NCBI GenBank assembly: GCA_964582985.1
Contig: CAZOUM010000026.1
Location: forward strand, 1 to 39,451
Source of the DNA: CAZQYB01 sp964582985
Lineage (GTDB): Bacteria; Planctomycetota; Phycisphaerae; Sedimentisphaerales; Anaerobacaceae
Direction: 5' to 3'
DNA length: 39,451 nt
Position 1 is the first letter of the stretch. Every line of letters begins with the position of its first letter. The notes under the pieces were generated by a model. It searched no databases and was not told where the DNA came from. It was given only the letters and a program-made list of their open reading frames with translations. Below are positions 39,307 through 39,451 of the stretch, piece by piece. The position numbers were made by a program, and so were the translations under genes.

Positions 39307-39451
39307 ATGTTCAGAGCAAAAGACATTATGACCAGGGACCTAATCACTGTAAGAGAAAGCACGCCGGTATACGAGGCCGTGGAGCTGGCTGTCAACCACG
39401 GTATCTCCGGCATGCCTGTCGTCGAGGATGATATGAGTTTGGTGGGCATTC
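39307..39451 (+). CDS. CBS-domain protein, 5' part
   Basis: An ATG behind TAAGGAG opens a frame reading MFRAKDIMTRDLITVRESTP, then VYEAVELAVNHGISGMPVVE and DDMSLVGI to the window edge. The pattern is a CBS domain (DIMTRDLITV, ISGMPVVED-x-x-LVGI), usually an adenosine-nucleotide sensor in pairs. Only about 48 residues are visible, so partner domains are unknown. Confidence 0.85.
   Translation, partial: MFRAKDIMTRDLITVRESTPVYEAVELAVNHGISGMPVVEDDMSLVGI

Noticed and set aside
1..39451. CRISPR array, rRNA, transposase or riboswitch
   Set aside because: I saw no regularly spaced direct repeats, rRNA sequence, transposase gene or recognisable riboswitch core. The only mobile-element trace is the integrase remnant at tRNA-Asp.

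Overview
The window looks like a chromosome segment from an anaerobic or microaerophilic Planctomycetota bacterium, probably class Phycisphaerae. This is an inference from gene content: several ECF sigma factors with membrane-linked extensions, exported polysaccharide- or sialidase-like proteins, a formylglycine-enzyme-like/sialidase fusion, a dockerin-like tail ending in CPYDWPLK, Tat-exported Fe-S oxidoreductases, and a large set of oxygen-detoxifying iron proteins typical of anaerobes. No 16S gene is present to confirm it.

Layout. 1-293: two tRNA genes on the minus strand (Glu, cut by the window edge, and Met) separated by a low-complexity TCGTA-rich spacer. 596-6253: two exported proteins that probably act on or bind polysaccharide, each behind a recognisable promoter, then a decayed aldo/keto reductase copy. 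6723-13718: twelve minus-strand genes in a probable operon led by an Rrf2-type Fe-S regulator. It encodes a cupin, a zinc-ribbon protein, a ferredoxin-like protein, rubrerythrin, an exported nickel superoxide dismutase, thiol peroxidase, flavodiiron protein, superoxide reductase, ferritin, a ferritin-like diiron protein and a flavin reductase-rubredoxin fusion. Together these can remove O2, superoxide and peroxide and store the iron released. 13.9-17.5 kb: a gene remnant, then an ECF sigma factor with an RDD membrane protein whose last domain is repeated in frame beyond a stop codon. 17.9-18.4 kb: tRNA-Asp with an integrase remnant against its 3' end.

18.4-26.6 kb (plus strand): a formylglycine-enzyme-like/sialidase fusion with a probable frameshift, an ECF sigma/anti-sigma/exported protein set, a conserved membrane protein, a lipoprotein and a beta-CASP nuclease. 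26.7-29.2 kb (minus): transaldolase and tatA-tatC. Divergent from tatA is a plus-strand set (29365-34527) of a DUF6599-like protein, a DUF362 protein, a NapH/NapG-like polyferredoxin and a Tat-exported aldo/keto reductase; three of these carry twin-arginine motifs, which fits the neighbouring Tat translocase.

34.7-38.6 kb: a 256-bp cassette (promoter, 31-residue peptide gene, terminator) occurs twice at about 96% identity. It is interleaved with a TrmO-like gene and a duplicated 3' fragment of the nfnB/gltA-like gene. The intact nfnA-nfnB pair (electron-bifurcating NADH-dependent ferredoxin:NADP oxidoreductase) follows. A CBS-domain gene begins at the right edge.

The most distinctive items are the duplicated mini-gene cassette, the oxygen-defence operon with a signal-peptide-bearing Ni-SOD, the in-frame stop between duplicated domains at 14753, and the tRNA-Asp integration scar.
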